Below are positions 17,607 through 27,123 of a DNA stretch of 64,000 nt, piece after piece (positions within the stretch are counted from its first letter, which is position 1; every line of letters starts with the position of its first letter). Source of the stretch: Oligoflexales bacterium (lineage in GTDB: Bacteria; Bdellovibrionota_B; Oligoflexia; Oligoflexales; JALZUQ01); the NCBI GenBank assembly GCA_023301465.1, contig JALZUQ010000007.1, positions 1 through 64,000 of the forward strand, written 5' to 3'. The notes below the pieces were generated by a model. The model had not been told where the DNA came from. It was given only the letters and a program-made list of their open reading frames with translations, and searched no databases. The translations under genes and the position numbers were made by a program.

Positions 17607-19022
17607 TTGAAAAATCTTCAAATAACAAAAATTATTTGGTCGCTGAGTACGGGGCTTCAAGACGCAAAAAAAGTAACGAAAGTAGGCTTAAATAGGTTTG
17701 CAGGTCTAAAGCTTGATTACTCGACTCCAGAAAAATCTATCCAGTTCTTAGATGAGCTCTGTGATCTAAATGAGACACTGCCAGCCGTTGTGTTGGATCT
17801 TGCTCCTGCAACAAGAGCGTTTGTAAAGAGCATTTCCATTGATATTGATGCTATCCAAATTGGTTCTATCTTAAAGCTTGGGACAGGTTCTGATGCGGAT
17901 ATTCAGATTTCTGCAACCGTACCACTATCTGAAATCTATCAAAAAGGAGCACGTGCGTACCTTGGTGCGGGTGGTACTTTTTTAAAGTTAGAAGACTTTA
18001 ATGGAAAAGATACGATGCAAGCTGAGGTGGTCCAGCTGGGAGGGATCAAGATTGGTAGCCCGCTTCATGTTCCCTCTACAAGAGAAGTAGATACCAAAGG
18101 GGATTACCTTGTAGATCTAGCAAAGTATGAAGAGCTTCTCAATCATCACATCACACACGTTATTCTTCCGGGTTTTTTATCACCGGGCGTTTTCAAAAAA
18201 CTTCGCGACCATATTCAAAAAGTAACAGAGCGTCCTATTTGGTTTGTAGCAAAGGTCGCTTCTCAGTCTGATTTTGAGAATCTTCAGAGCATTTTTGAGC
18301 ATATAAGTGGTGTTTATGTGTCAAGGCTAGACTGGGCCATGACTGTTGAACCTGCAAGTATTCCTGTCAAAACAAAAGAGCTTCACCAAAAGTGTGTAAT
18401 GAACGGAAAATTCTTTGTTACTGCTTCTCAAATGTTGCTTTCTATGGCTAGTAATATTACGCCTACAAGAGCTGAGGTGTCGGATATTGCGAATGCGTTA
18501 GTAGATAAGTCTGATGCTATTGTTCTCACAAAAGAAATAGATTCTTTTGAAGCTGTAAGCAGAACATTAGACATGATGGAAAAAATTATTTTTGACGTAG
18601 AGCAAAATTACAAAAAAATGTCTGGTTGGGTTATGCAAGAGCCAACGGTAGATTCACCGTTTTCTGCGGTGGCGTATGGTGCTGTAGAAGCAGCTAGAAA
18701 CGTTGGTGCAAAAGCGATTGTTGCTTTAACTCACTCTGGAAACACCGTCCAAGCTATCTCTACTTTTAATCCTCCAATCCCAGTAATCGCTATTAGCTTT
18801 GATGATTGTTTGTTACGAAGTCTTGCTTTAATTCGTGGTGTCTACGGATTTTGCTTGTCCTCTACTCCGAAGTTAGATGAGGTTTTGAATGTTGTAAATG
18901 CACAGTTAATCAAACAAGGTTTATTAGACAAGGATGATCTTTATGTATTTGCAAGTGTTACTCTTTCAAGCTTAGGTTCTGATGCTAGTAATTTATTTAC
19001 CATCCAAAAGGTGCGTGGATGA
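17607..19022 (+). CDS. Divergent pyruvate-kinase-like protein, probably catalytically altered
   Basis: A 471-residue protein with the pyruvate kinase fold order: N-terminal barrel strand TKIIWSLST, the lid domain, a second barrel half with VTASQMLLSM and TPTRAEVSDIANALVD, and a C-terminal domain with AIVALTHSGNTVQAIS. Several catalytic positions differ from active enzymes: the substrate Arg region (usual ARLNFSHG) reads AGLKLDYST, the usual LDTKGPEIR reads LDLAPATRAF, and the metal-binding Glu after the catalytic Lys (usual AKIE) is missing (VAKVAS, Lys near residue 216). The Asp of the usual RGDLG region appears as RLDW. The start is TTG at 17607 with AAAGGA about 7 nt upstream. It overlaps the CYTH gene by 4 nt. 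Confidence 0.82.
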   Translation: MKNLQITKIIWSLSTGLQDAKKVTKVGLNRFAGLKLDYSTPEKSIQFLDELCDLNETLPAVVLDLAPATRAFVKSISIDIDAIQIGSILKLGTGSDADIQISATVPLSEIYQKGARAYLGAGGTFLKLEDFNGKDTMQAEVVQLGGIKIGSPLHVPSTREVDTKGDYLVDLAKYEELLNHHITHVILPGFLSPGVFKKLRDHIQKVTERPIWFVAKVASQSDFENLQSIFEHISGVYVSRLDWAMTVEPASIPVKTKELHQKCVMNGKFFVTASQMLLSMASNITPTRAEVSDIANALVDKSDAIVLTKEIDSFEAVSRTLDMMEKIIFDVEQNYKKMSGWVMQEPTVDSPFSAVAYGAVEAARNVGAKAIVALTHSGNTVQAISTFNPPIPVIAISFDDCLLRSLALIRGVYGFCLSSTPKLDEVLNVVNAQLIKQGLLDKDDLYVFASVTLSSLGSDASNLFTIQKVRG

Positions 19023-19549
19023 AAGGGTTTGAGTACGAAAAAAAGTACCAACTTCACGACCATCAAGTTCAAGTGTTTGTAGACCGAATTCTTTCATTAG
19101 GGCCAATAAAAACATACAAAACCTCTTCGAGAGACTGTTACTATTATCCCAAAAATTTATCTCATGTTCTTCGCTATAGATATGGCGAAGGAAAAAGTGA
19201 ATTCACTTTTAAGCAAAATGTAGAAGATAGTTTTTCTTTGCGTAAAGAGCTGAATATTGATTTAAAAGATTGCGATCAGAAAGCGGATATTGAAGGCTTT
19301 ATTACTCAACTTTCGTATCTGGTAGGCCCAGAGATTCAGAAGAAAATCGAGGTGTTCGATTTTCCTGATAGCGAGTTATGTATCTATGAGGCGGTTTCAA
19401 AGGCTAAAAAATTAGTATGTTTAGAAATAGAGGCAAAAAACGTTGCAGACCTTACATCAGCTCGGTCTGTGGTTCAAAGTTATGCCGCAGCTCTTTCGCT
19501 TAAAGACTCGGATGAGTTTTTAGTTAATAATTTTGATTATTTTCACTAA
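19019..19549 (+). CDS. CYTH-domain (triphosphate tunnel) protein
   Basis: A 176-residue protein with the N-terminal ExExK signature of the CYTH superfamily (FEYEKKY), followed by alternating charged strands expected of the tunnel fold: LRYRYGEG, FTFKQ, LRKELNI and VCLEIEAK. Family members are class IV adenylate cyclases, thiamine triphosphatases or inorganic triphosphatases; which activity applies cannot be told. Its ATG overlaps the stop of the pyruvate-kinase-like gene (ATGA). It is convergent with the next gene, 1 bp apart, with no terminator between. Confidence 0.8.
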   Translation: MKGFEYEKKYQLHDHQVQVFVDRILSLGPIKTYKTSSRDCYYYPKNLSHVLRYRYGEGKSEFTFKQNVEDSFSLRKELNIDLKDCDQKADIEGFITQLSYLVGPEIQKKIEVFDFPDSELCIYEAVSKAKKLVCLEIEAKNVADLTSARSVVQSYAAALSLKDSDEFLVNNFDYFH

Positions 19550-19550
19550 A

Positions 19551-20399
19551 CTACTTTGATGTCTCTGGGTTTACTGTATAAGAATCGAAGGCCTTTTTTA
19601 TAAGGTTCAGGGCATCTCCTACGGAGACAAGACTCTTTGCAAAAAAGACATTAACAGACTCTCGAATAGTTGTTTTCGTCTGTCTTACTTCATCTGTTTT
19701 TAATATTAGCTTGTTTTTATGGTAATCTTCAAACTTCAAGGCAGCTGTTTTTTGATTGAGCTGTGGTTGCAGTGTTAGTTTTTTTAGAAGATCTTCTCCA
19801 AGCTCTTTGTGGAAAGCCTCAGCTGAAATAGACGCGTCAAGCATGGTGATAATAAAATTCCCGTTTGGAAAGTTATTAATACTGTGTTTTTCGTTGCTTT
19901 CCATCATTTCTATTAATTTTGTAAAGCTTGCATTCGCTTCTTTGGTGAGCCCGTCATTGCTTTCAGCTCTTTTTAAGCTGCCTCGAAACGCCTGAATAAT
20001 ATAATAACTATTAAGTAGCGAACTTCTGGTGGCGTCGAAGTTTTTAATGTCTTGGTCGTTTTTTAACTCAAGGTCTTTGTAATAATCAGTTTCTTTATAT
20101 TCAGTTGAGCTAAGACTTTTATAAACATTCTCGGCATTAGCGTGAAAATCTGAGTCAGAGTTTAGGAGTTTTTCTTGAATGTTTTTTATGTTTTGACCTT
20201 GTTCAAATAATAAAAACTCTTTGCGTGATTTTTGCTCTTCATTGACGGTCTTGTAAAACTTGCCATCTTTGACTTCATAGGTTGCAGTAAAACCGAATGA
20301 ATCTGTTGCGGTGATGTCTTTGAGACTCGCGTTTTCTGTGGACTTACATGCTGTGAAAAAAAATATTATTGAAAATATAAGAACAGAAGTTTTCGTCAT
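19551..20399 (-). CDS. Lipoprotein of unknown function (282 aa)
   Basis: The N terminus MTKTSVLIFSIIFFFTAC is a lipoprotein signal with lipobox FTAC, giving a mature protein of about 264 residues. The mature part is helical and highly charged (many Lys/Glu/Asp), with no recognisable motif. The upstream 133-bp gap separates it from another exported, helical protein on the same strand; the two may be co-transcribed. Confidence 0.72.
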   Translation of the reverse strand: MTKTSVLIFSIIFFFTACKSTENASLKDITATDSFGFTATYEVKDGKFYKTVNEEQKSRKEFLLFEQGQNIKNIQEKLLNSDSDFHANAENVYKSLSSTEYKETDYYKDLELKNDQDIKNFDATRSSLLNSYYIIQAFRGSLKRAESNDGLTKEANASFTKLIEMMESNEKHSINNFPNGNFIITMLDASISAEAFHKELGEDLLKKLTLQPQLNQKTAALKFEDYHKNKLILKTDEVRQTKTTIRESVNVFFAKSLVSVGDALNLIKKAFDSYTVNPETSK

Positions 20400-20532
20400 T
20401 TTAAATTCACCTTTATTATGTGTTGTGAGTATTAATCGACAAAAACGACTAAAGTATAAATAAGTTCAAAAACAAGAGTTTAGAAAAACACTATAAAAAT
20501 TGAGTTTTATTCGCAATAATAAGTAGTTATGA

Positions 20533-22212
20533 CTACTCAGTAGTTTGTTCTTGTGTGCTTTTTAGAAACTGTTTTAAGCTTGAGATACTTTCGGCATCAG
20601 TGTTCGATGCAGTATTGTCTTGTGTGATGATAATAGTTTGTTTCTCTTCTGTTACAATGGCATAGTATTCGTCTTTTCTTGTTAATTCATGAGTTTTTAG
20701 AATGTCTACGGTTTCACTAAATTTTACGCGAATGTCTTTTAAGTTAATAGATTCTGTTTGAGGCCTTGTGGTGGCTGTTGCAACGCGTACATCTTCACCA
20801 AATGAACTATCAAACTTTATGAGTTTTCCTATGGTAGTTGCTTCAATTGAGCTTTTGGGGATAAGAATAAAAGCATCGTCGCCCCCGACCCAAATAATTG
20901 GTTTTACACCAAACTTCGCTGTGTACTGAAAAATAAGAGCCTTCATTTCTTTGTGTAGTTCTGTGGTAAAATCAATGGAATTTTCTAAAACACGTTTGTG
21001 GAGGTCAATGAACTTTTGATATTTTTCTTTGAGTACTTCTGAATTAATTTCGCCATTTTCTTGTGAGAGCACGTATTGCTTTAGTTCTTTTAAGCTTTGG
21101 TGTATGCCCTCTATGTTGTTGTCGACGTCAACCAGATTTCTGGCACCTAGTCCTTTAATGTCTATGTATACCATGAGTTCTGGGTTTTTCATGGTTGGAA
21201 ACTGATCTCTTGAGGTGGCGGCCGTTTTGCTTATAACTTCAGAAGGAAGTTCTTTTAAAATAGATAGGTACTCGATGTAGGATTGCAACTCATTATGTGC
21301 TTGTTCCAAAGTACTTTGTTTTTTTTGTTTTAGTAATGCTGTGTATTCAGGGGGCCACAAACTTGGGTCTTTCGATCGATTTTGTCTTATGGTTTTAAAT
21401 AGTTGAAGTTTTCTTTCGTTGTTGTCGTTTTTGGAAAAAGCCCAATTATATACAGACTTTTGTAGTTTTTTTGCTGTGCTAAAGTAACTAAAAACTCTGC
21501 TTAAATTCCCAATGTCTTCTCGAATTTCGAAGGGCTCTATTTTCGACATTGCTCGTGCTTCAATGTTTGCAAGTTGTCTGTGAGGTGATACGCCTATTGC
21601 TAGTTGTTTGCGAAGTAAATCTCGAAACTCTTGACCCCCGATTTTTTCGTCTATGAGTAGTCTTATAAAGTCAATTTGAAACTCATCTATAGGGTTTAGT
21701 TTTAAGTTTTTTTCGAAAAAAACAACTTTATTCCCTATTTCATTAAGAAGTTTTGTTCGCTTTTCTGTTTTAGATGTTAAAAAATAATTGGAGATATCTA
21801 GTGCTATTTGTTTTCGCATGGTTTTAAGAAGTTTTATAAATTCTGTTTCGTTGTGCACCTCTAACTTAAGCTCAGTTGTCTTGATGTAGTTAGAAGTAAC
21901 TTCTTTTATTGTGCCAATATCAGGGTTTTCATCTAGGGCTTTTTCAAGCCTCACTTGAAGAAGGCCGTGGTATAGCAAGGTGAGATGTTCTGCATACACT
22001 TGTCCGTCACTCTCACTTTCACCAAAAATTTGATTAAGTGTTTTGAGCGTGTTGTTAGAGCTAGTAATATGAATTTCGTTTGAAGAAAATGGAACGTGTT
22101 TATCATTTAGTAGTACTTCTGTTGTGAGGCATTCATCGGCATGGAGTGTGTTGACTGGGTTGAATATGGAGATTAATAACCACAGAAAAATCATGTATAA
22201 GCGTAAAAACAC
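20533..22212 (-). CDS. Exported helical protein with a C-terminal GGDEF-like domain
   Basis: A 559-residue protein with a signal peptide ending near TLHA-DE and no other membrane segment, so it should be periplasmic or secreted. Residues about 60-340 are helical. The C-terminal half contains YIDIKGLGARNLVDVDNN and, about 90 residues later, WVGGDDAFILIP (near residue 440). This arrangement, a D-x-D strand followed by a GGDD hairpin, mirrors the palm domain of GGDEF nucleotidyl cyclases with GGDEF changed to GGDDA. A long helical insertion separates the motifs. Start GTG at 22212 with GAGGT about 10 nt upstream; ATG 22194 is an alternative. Activity is uncertain because the substrate GTP is not normally available outside the cytoplasm. 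Confidence 0.65.
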   Translation of the reverse strand: MFLRLYMIFLWLLISIFNPVNTLHADECLTTEVLLNDKHVPFSSNEIHITSSNNTLKTLNQIFGESESDGQVYAEHLTLLYHGLLQVRLEKALDENPDIGTIKEVTSNYIKTTELKLEVHNETEFIKLLKTMRKQIALDISNYFLTSKTEKRTKLLNEIGNKVVFFEKNLKLNPIDEFQIDFIRLLIDEKIGGQEFRDLLRKQLAIGVSPHRQLANIEARAMSKIEPFEIREDIGNLSRVFSYFSTAKKLQKSVYNWAFSKNDNNERKLQLFKTIRQNRSKDPSLWPPEYTALLKQKKQSTLEQAHNELQSYIEYLSILKELPSEVISKTAATSRDQFPTMKNPELMVYIDIKGLGARNLVDVDNNIEGIHQSLKELKQYVLSQENGEINSEVLKEKYQKFIDLHKRVLENSIDFTTELHKEMKALIFQYTAKFGVKPIIWVGGDDAFILIPKSSIEATTIGKLIKFDSSFGEDVRVATATTRPQTESINLKDIRVKFSETVDILKTHELTRKDEYYAIVTEEKQTIIITQDNTASNTDAESISSLKQFLKSTQEQTTE

Positions 22213-22330
22213 TATAAATGGTACCTCTATTTATGATGGAGTTTAGACATATTAATATTTTAAAACTTTATGAATGGCTTTGTTTTAAATATTTAGTAAA
22301 AAGATTAAAAATTAAAGTTATTACAAGTGT

Positions 22331-24130
22331 TTAAATGTTTTTTGGTTCACGTTTTTTTGGTGAAAAACAAATAAAACTCAATGGGATGAGAAACCACAGG
22401 AACATCCAAGGATTTTTCTCGTGATTATTTGAAAGACATCCACATGTTGGTGTTACTCGTGTCCCAACCTCTGGGTTGGGTACTGGGCTAATAGAAGGTG
22501 AATTGGTCACAGCGGCTGAAGCGTCTAGTAATCCAGTACCAAGTAGTGGTACCCGTGTAAGTTCTCCTTGGGGTTTGATGAAGTAGTTGAAGTTATCATC
22601 GTAGTCTCGGTACATCGAGGTATTTGTTGTTTGTACTAGGCGGTTTTTTAACTCTTGAGCTGAGATGTTTGGTTCTTGCGATAGGATAAGGCCTGCTACT
22701 CCTGCAACTACCGGAGCAGCCATAGAGGTTCCGTTTCTTTTTATGATTAAAGAGTCGCTGGATGACTCTGTAGAAGGTATTTGATAACCCGGAGCAGCAA
22801 TGTCTACCCATGTTCCAAAATTACTAAATTTAGATTTGACGGTACGGTCTCCAGACGCTTCTTGCACAGAAGATACAGCAACAACTGAGGGTAAACTTGC
22901 TGGGTACGATTGAACGTTAGTATCTTCGTTTCCAGCCGCTGCTATTACCAGAATATTTAAATTATCAAACAGATGTTGAATCAATGCTGTCACAGCTCGT
23001 GACCGGATTGATTTTCCAAGCGACATGTTGATAACTCTAACAAGGCTTGTGTTTGGTTTTGATCTAAAGTTTGAAATGTACTTAAGGCCTGCAATTATTG
23101 CAGAATCAGCAATGGTTTGTTCTCCGTCTGTGGGAACTGCTTTGATAGCTAGTATCTTGCAGACTGGGCAGATCGAAATAGCTCTTTCACCGGAAACATA
23201 GTTGTGATTTCCAGCTGCTATCCCTGCAACATGAGTCCCATGACTGCAACTATTCCTTGAGCCTCCTGATTCACAAAATTTTTTACCTTGAGAGTCTTCA
23301 GATTTAGGAGTGATATCCCCATTTCCAAAGCTATAACGAAAAGCAGCACCAGTGTTACAGCCATTAATATCATTAGCACATCCTGCTTTTCCTATACTTG
23401 CATCGTCATTCTCCCAAATTTGACCAGCTAATCCGTCATGATCTGTTTGAACTCCTGTATCAAGAATAGCAATGACAGGTTCAACAATGATGTCTGCGTT
23501 GCTTAAGTGGTTGAATGCATCGAGTAACTTAATCTCAGAATGGTACCACTGCGGGTTAGAGCCAGTTGCGTTTTGATAGTCTTGTAAGTGTTCAACATAA
23601 GGGTTTTGAAAAGTTTTGTTGATATAGTTTGGCTCAGCAAACCAAATAGCGTCTTCGTTGGACCATTTCTCGAGGGTTTCCCGAGCCTCTTTGCTTGATC
23701 GAAAAATAATATTGGTTAGGATCATTTCGTCTGGTTGTTTGCCTGGTTGACTAGGCTGTGTATACAAAAAATTAGTATTAATAGGGTTTGGATGAACCTT
23801 TTGCTTTGTCATGGGTATACGGCCAAACATTTGGAAGTCACTCATAGCAATTTGATGGTTAAGGGCTGAGGAAAGATAGACAGTATTGTAGCGATTCTCA
23901 TTTTTTGGTGAAAGCCACTTGCCTCTGTAGTCTTCGCCAGCCTTGAAAGCAACAATATACTCATTCGATTGCATGGGAGTATTTAACAACTCGCTCGAAT
24001 GGATGATCGTTCGAGTGATAAAGCTCAAGTCATTTTCTGAGCCACAGCTTTGGAGAAGCTGCAAAGCTAGAACCATGAGAGTTAGAGTGACATTATTTAC
24101 GTTTTTTATAGAAATTTTCATCCTCTTCAT
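22331..24130 (-). CDS. Subtilisin-family (S8) serine protease with C-terminal membrane tail
   Basis: A 599-residue exported protease. The signal ends in LLQSC, a probable lipobox. The S8 triad is complete: Asp in VIAILDTGV (near residue 223), His in HGTHVAGIAAG (near 295) and Ser in GTSMAAPVVAG (near 467); the oxyanion Asn lies in AAAGNED. Residues 40-190 look like a propeptide/inhibitor domain (ending WFAEPNY). The last 37 residues hold a CGC motif, a hydrophobic helix and a basic end (KKREPK), the arrangement of C-terminal sorting signals. A paired lipobox and C-terminal tail is unusual. Start codons ATG 24130 or 24121 are possible. Function: extracellular protein degradation (inferred). 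Confidence 0.93.
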   Translation of the reverse strand: MKRMKISIKNVNNVTLTLMVLALQLLQSCGSENDLSFITRTIIHSSELLNTPMQSNEYIVAFKAGEDYRGKWLSPKNENRYNTVYLSSALNHQIAMSDFQMFGRIPMTKQKVHPNPINTNFLYTQPSQPGKQPDEMILTNIIFRSSKEARETLEKWSNEDAIWFAEPNYINKTFQNPYVEHLQDYQNATGSNPQWYHSEIKLLDAFNHLSNADIIVEPVIAILDTGVQTDHDGLAGQIWENDDASIGKAGCANDINGCNTGAAFRYSFGNGDITPKSEDSQGKKFCESGGSRNSCSHGTHVAGIAAGNHNYVSGERAISICPVCKILAIKAVPTDGEQTIADSAIIAGLKYISNFRSKPNTSLVRVINMSLGKSIRSRAVTALIQHLFDNLNILVIAAAGNEDTNVQSYPASLPSVVAVSSVQEASGDRTVKSKFSNFGTWVDIAAPGYQIPSTESSSDSLIIKRNGTSMAAPVVAGVAGLILSQEPNISAQELKNRLVQTTNTSMYRDYDDNFNYFIKPQGELTRVPLLGTGLLDASAAVTNSPSISPVPNPEVGTRVTPTCGCLSNNHEKNPWMFLWFLIPLSFICFSPKKREPKNI

Positions 24131-24249
24131 TATATTCTGAATTGATTGAGCTGCCCACTGTTAAATTTTTATAAATTAAGTAGGCAAATATTGCGGATCA
24201 CTTCATGCAGTTTAAGTGTGCTCCGACTGATTTAATGTAGGAGTTTAAT

Positions 24250-25986
24250 TTGAAAATAATTTATGTATTAAGCATGTTTTTACTGCCAACCTTGTTGGTG
24301 GCTCAAGACATTCATGCACCCGAAAGCCATGAGGGGTCAATGAATGCTTATGATAATGATCAAAATCAAAAAAACTTTAAAGAGGACCCAATTGTTCTTG
24401 ATGTTGATGAGCTAAATGGTGTTCCTAAAGTATTAAAGCCAAGAAAAGAACAAATAATCAAAGTTGATAACTCGTTGAATTATATATCTGAAAAGGGTGG
24501 ATTTTTGGATTTGACCAAGTACTTGAGCGATGACATTCAAGTATTTGTCCGTGACGAGAGTATTTTAAGCTGGGAAGAGCCTAAACTTATCTCAAATGTT
24601 GCTAATGGTTATACAGAGGCATTTTTAGTTGATAAAGACAAAATGGATATAGTTCGCGTGCAGGTGAACTCAAAGCAAAAAAAAGAAACTACGAATGATC
24701 TTGTTAGCAAGGTTATTGCTTCAAAACCACTGATTCAAAACTATGAAGACCCCCAAAAGCCTATTAGAAGAAGCTCAGGCGTGGGTGAGTCCACAACAGC
24801 AGAGTTGCAAATGATGCAAGTGGTCCCTACTGAACCAGGTAGTCCTAGGCCTTTAGATAGAGTAGCTCTTCAAGTAGTCGGGTTTGAACGTGTTTATCAG
24901 TCTAATGACTTTGGCGTTGTGATTATTGATGATATCCCCGCTAAAGGTGATTTCTTAGTGCGGGTTTCAGATCCTGTCTATCAAAGATTCTTGCCAACAA
25001 CTGTCAGCGTTCATAGTGATACAGAAGTGATAGAGCTTGTTTCTGCTAAAGACATGACTTGGATGCTTTCTGCTAGTGCGTCAACTCTTGATTATAAAAA
25101 TCACGCAAATGTTTGTGGTCAAATCCCAGTTGCTGGAAAAGATAAAGTAGAAGTGGTTTTTAACCAGAAGCCTCTAAAGAGTTTTTATTTTCAAAACTAC
25201 TCCAGTGATAAAGTAGTTTTTAGCCTAAAGGCAAATCATGCTAGTAAGTCGGGTGTATTTTGTGCTTTTGATGTAAAGCCTGGCCCTGTTATGATGGATG
25301 TCATTGTAAATGGAAAGCTTGAGTCTAGTGGGATGCACTTTCTTCATGCTGGAAACAATGAATTTATTAGAATACCAGAAATAAAAACGGAGTTTCATCT
25401 TCAGGCAGGACTTAAGCCATCTGCTGCAATCTATGGCGGGGGTAAAGACCTTGATAGCCAACACCTTTTAAGATTGGAAGACGTAAGTCTTAATGATGTT
25501 GCACTTGATAGTGAGCTTTTTAGAAAACAGTCTTCTGGTGCGTATTATTTTGAAAATCTTTCACCAAAAGGTGACTCGTATATTTATACTAAGGATAATG
25601 TTCTTGAGCCTACAGTCTACAAGGTTAATGGTTTTGATCAGGTTCTGCCAATGGTAAATTTAGGTACTTTTGAATTTCTCATGCATTCGAATGAAATATA
25701 TTGTGATTCAGATCAAGGTTCTATTTATGCTGAATATATAGATCAATCAAGAGGTGGCCCGTATCAGGTAGAAATACTGAACTCTAAAGGTGAGCTAATT
25801 ACAAAAGACACTATGAATATTCCGGGCAAAGTCTCTTCAAAATCATTTACTTGTAACCTACCTGTAGATCTTTACAGTGTTCATGTAAGGGATGTAGAAG
25901 GTAATTGGCTTGCTTCTGAAACCCTCCAAGTATTTGAGGCTTCAACCAGTGTTGTAGCAATGGGTTCTGGATATAAGTTTCGTTAA
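24250..25986 (+). CDS. Secreted beta-rich protein of unknown function (578 aa)
   Basis: The start is TTG at 24250 with TAGGAG about 6 nt upstream, giving MKIIYVLSMFLLPTLLVAQ, a signal peptide cleaved after VAQ or nearby. The mature 560 residues are rich in beta-forming stretches and contain several Asp/Gly loops, consistent with repeated beta-sandwich domains, for example the segment around RVALQVVGFERVYQSNDFGVV. Four or five Cys are scattered late in the chain. I recognise no family. Its 3' end overlaps the convergent rarD gene by 4 bp. Confidence 0.7.
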   Translation: MKIIYVLSMFLLPTLLVAQDIHAPESHEGSMNAYDNDQNQKNFKEDPIVLDVDELNGVPKVLKPRKEQIIKVDNSLNYISEKGGFLDLTKYLSDDIQVFVRDESILSWEEPKLISNVANGYTEAFLVDKDKMDIVRVQVNSKQKKETTNDLVSKVIASKPLIQNYEDPQKPIRRSSGVGESTTAELQMMQVVPTEPGSPRPLDRVALQVVGFERVYQSNDFGVVIIDDIPAKGDFLVRVSDPVYQRFLPTTVSVHSDTEVIELVSAKDMTWMLSASASTLDYKNHANVCGQIPVAGKDKVEVVFNQKPLKSFYFQNYSSDKVVFSLKANHASKSGVFCAFDVKPGPVMMDVIVNGKLESSGMHFLHAGNNEFIRIPEIKTEFHLQAGLKPSAAIYGGGKDLDSQHLLRLEDVSLNDVALDSELFRKQSSGAYYFENLSPKGDSYIYTKDNVLEPTVYKVNGFDQVLPMVNLGTFEFLMHSNEIYCDSDQGSIYAEYIDQSRGGPYQVEILNSKGELITKDTMNIPGKVSSKSFTCNLPVDLYSVHVRDVEGNWLASETLQVFEASTSVVAMGSGYKFR

Positions 25987-26870
25987 TGAATTCGTTTTTT
26001 ATATGACCATCTTTCAGCAAGTAGCACAATAATAGCAAACCAGACCACAGAGAAGCTCATTAGCTTTGGTGTCGGAATGGTCTCATGGAAGTAGAAAACC
26101 CCAACCAAAAATTGAAGGCTTGGGGCTAGGTACTGAATGAGGCCAACCACTTTTAATTCTAAGTACTTAGCCCCGTATGAAAATAACCCTAGTGGAGCAA
26201 GTGTCATTGCACCGCCGATCACGAGTAAAATGAGATTTGTTGAAAGCCCTTCACTAAATTCAGACATTTCGATTGTCCCAAAACATAGAACAACAGGTAA
26301 GATAACGGCGGTTTCTATATATAGTGAAGTAAAACCTGTAGTTACACGGAGTTTTTTGGTTACTCCATACAGGCAAAAAGTAACAGCTAAAACAATGGCA
26401 ATCCATCCGAATGAGCCAGTTAATATAGACTCAAGAGCTATAGCAAGAAAGATCATAGCAAAAAGGAAGTATTGAAGTCTGCTAGAGCGTTCTCCAAATA
26501 CAATGATTCCAGCAATGACGTTGCATAGGGGGCTTAAGAAATAACCTAATGAGACTTCTAATAGGCGATGTTGGCTAACCCCGTAGATAAAAACATACCA
26601 ATTTATGCCTATACAAGCCCCGCTTGCTAGGGAGAGAAGGAGTTCCTTAGGTTGTTTGATCAGTTGTATAAGCAAGCATGGTATTTTTTTGTTTAAGCAC
26701 GCACTTAAAATGATAAATGACCAAAGGACTCTGTGAGTGAATACTTTTCCGGTTTCAATGTGACTAAGCAGGTCCCAAAAGAGTGCGGCAAGACCCCAGA
26801 TGATAAAGGCGGTGATCGTGGCTGTATAAGCTTGAGGAGTTGCGGGTTTTTTGTCGGTTGGGGAAGGCAT
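25983..26870 (-). CDS. rarD: RarD-type EamA/DMT permease
   Basis: A 295-residue inner-membrane protein with ten hydrophobic helices in the DMT (drug/metabolite transporter) pattern. RarD-specific segments include FIIWGLAALFWDLL near the N terminus, FTHRVLWSFIIL, GINWYVFIYGV, LEVSLGYFLSPL (RarD proteins typically have EASLGYFINPL), and ELKVVGLIQYLAPSLQFLVGV. The transported substrate is not established for the family. The gene is single, between two convergent or divergent secreted-protein genes. Confidence 0.9.
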   Translation of the reverse strand: MPSPTDKKPATPQAYTATITAFIIWGLAALFWDLLSHIETGKVFTHRVLWSFIILSACLNKKIPCLLIQLIKQPKELLLSLASGACIGINWYVFIYGVSQHRLLEVSLGYFLSPLCNVIAGIIVFGERSSRLQYFLFAMIFLAIALESILTGSFGWIAIVLAVTFCLYGVTKKLRVTTGFTSLYIETAVILPVVLCFGTIEMSEFSEGLSTNLILLVIGGAMTLAPLGLFSYGAKYLELKVVGLIQYLAPSLQFLVGVFYFHETIPTPKLMSFSVVWFAIIVLLAERWSYKKRIH

Positions 26871-27123
26871 TGAGGTTTTGTCCTAATTGAAAAGAGGAGT
26901 GGAGCTCAATTAACTTGGCAGGGTATTCGGGTCAAGTTAAATAACTTGCTTTTTGACTGTTTTGTGGGCATGCAAATTTTTCCTAACGGAAATCTTTTGT
27001 TTGTTGAAAAGCCTTGCTTTAAAGGGTTTCTAGAAACTTTAACGATTTATTTAAAAAAAAGCTAAACCATTTTTGTGGCCTTCCGAATACATATTGAAAT
27101 TTTATGTTTTGAAGGAGAATAAA

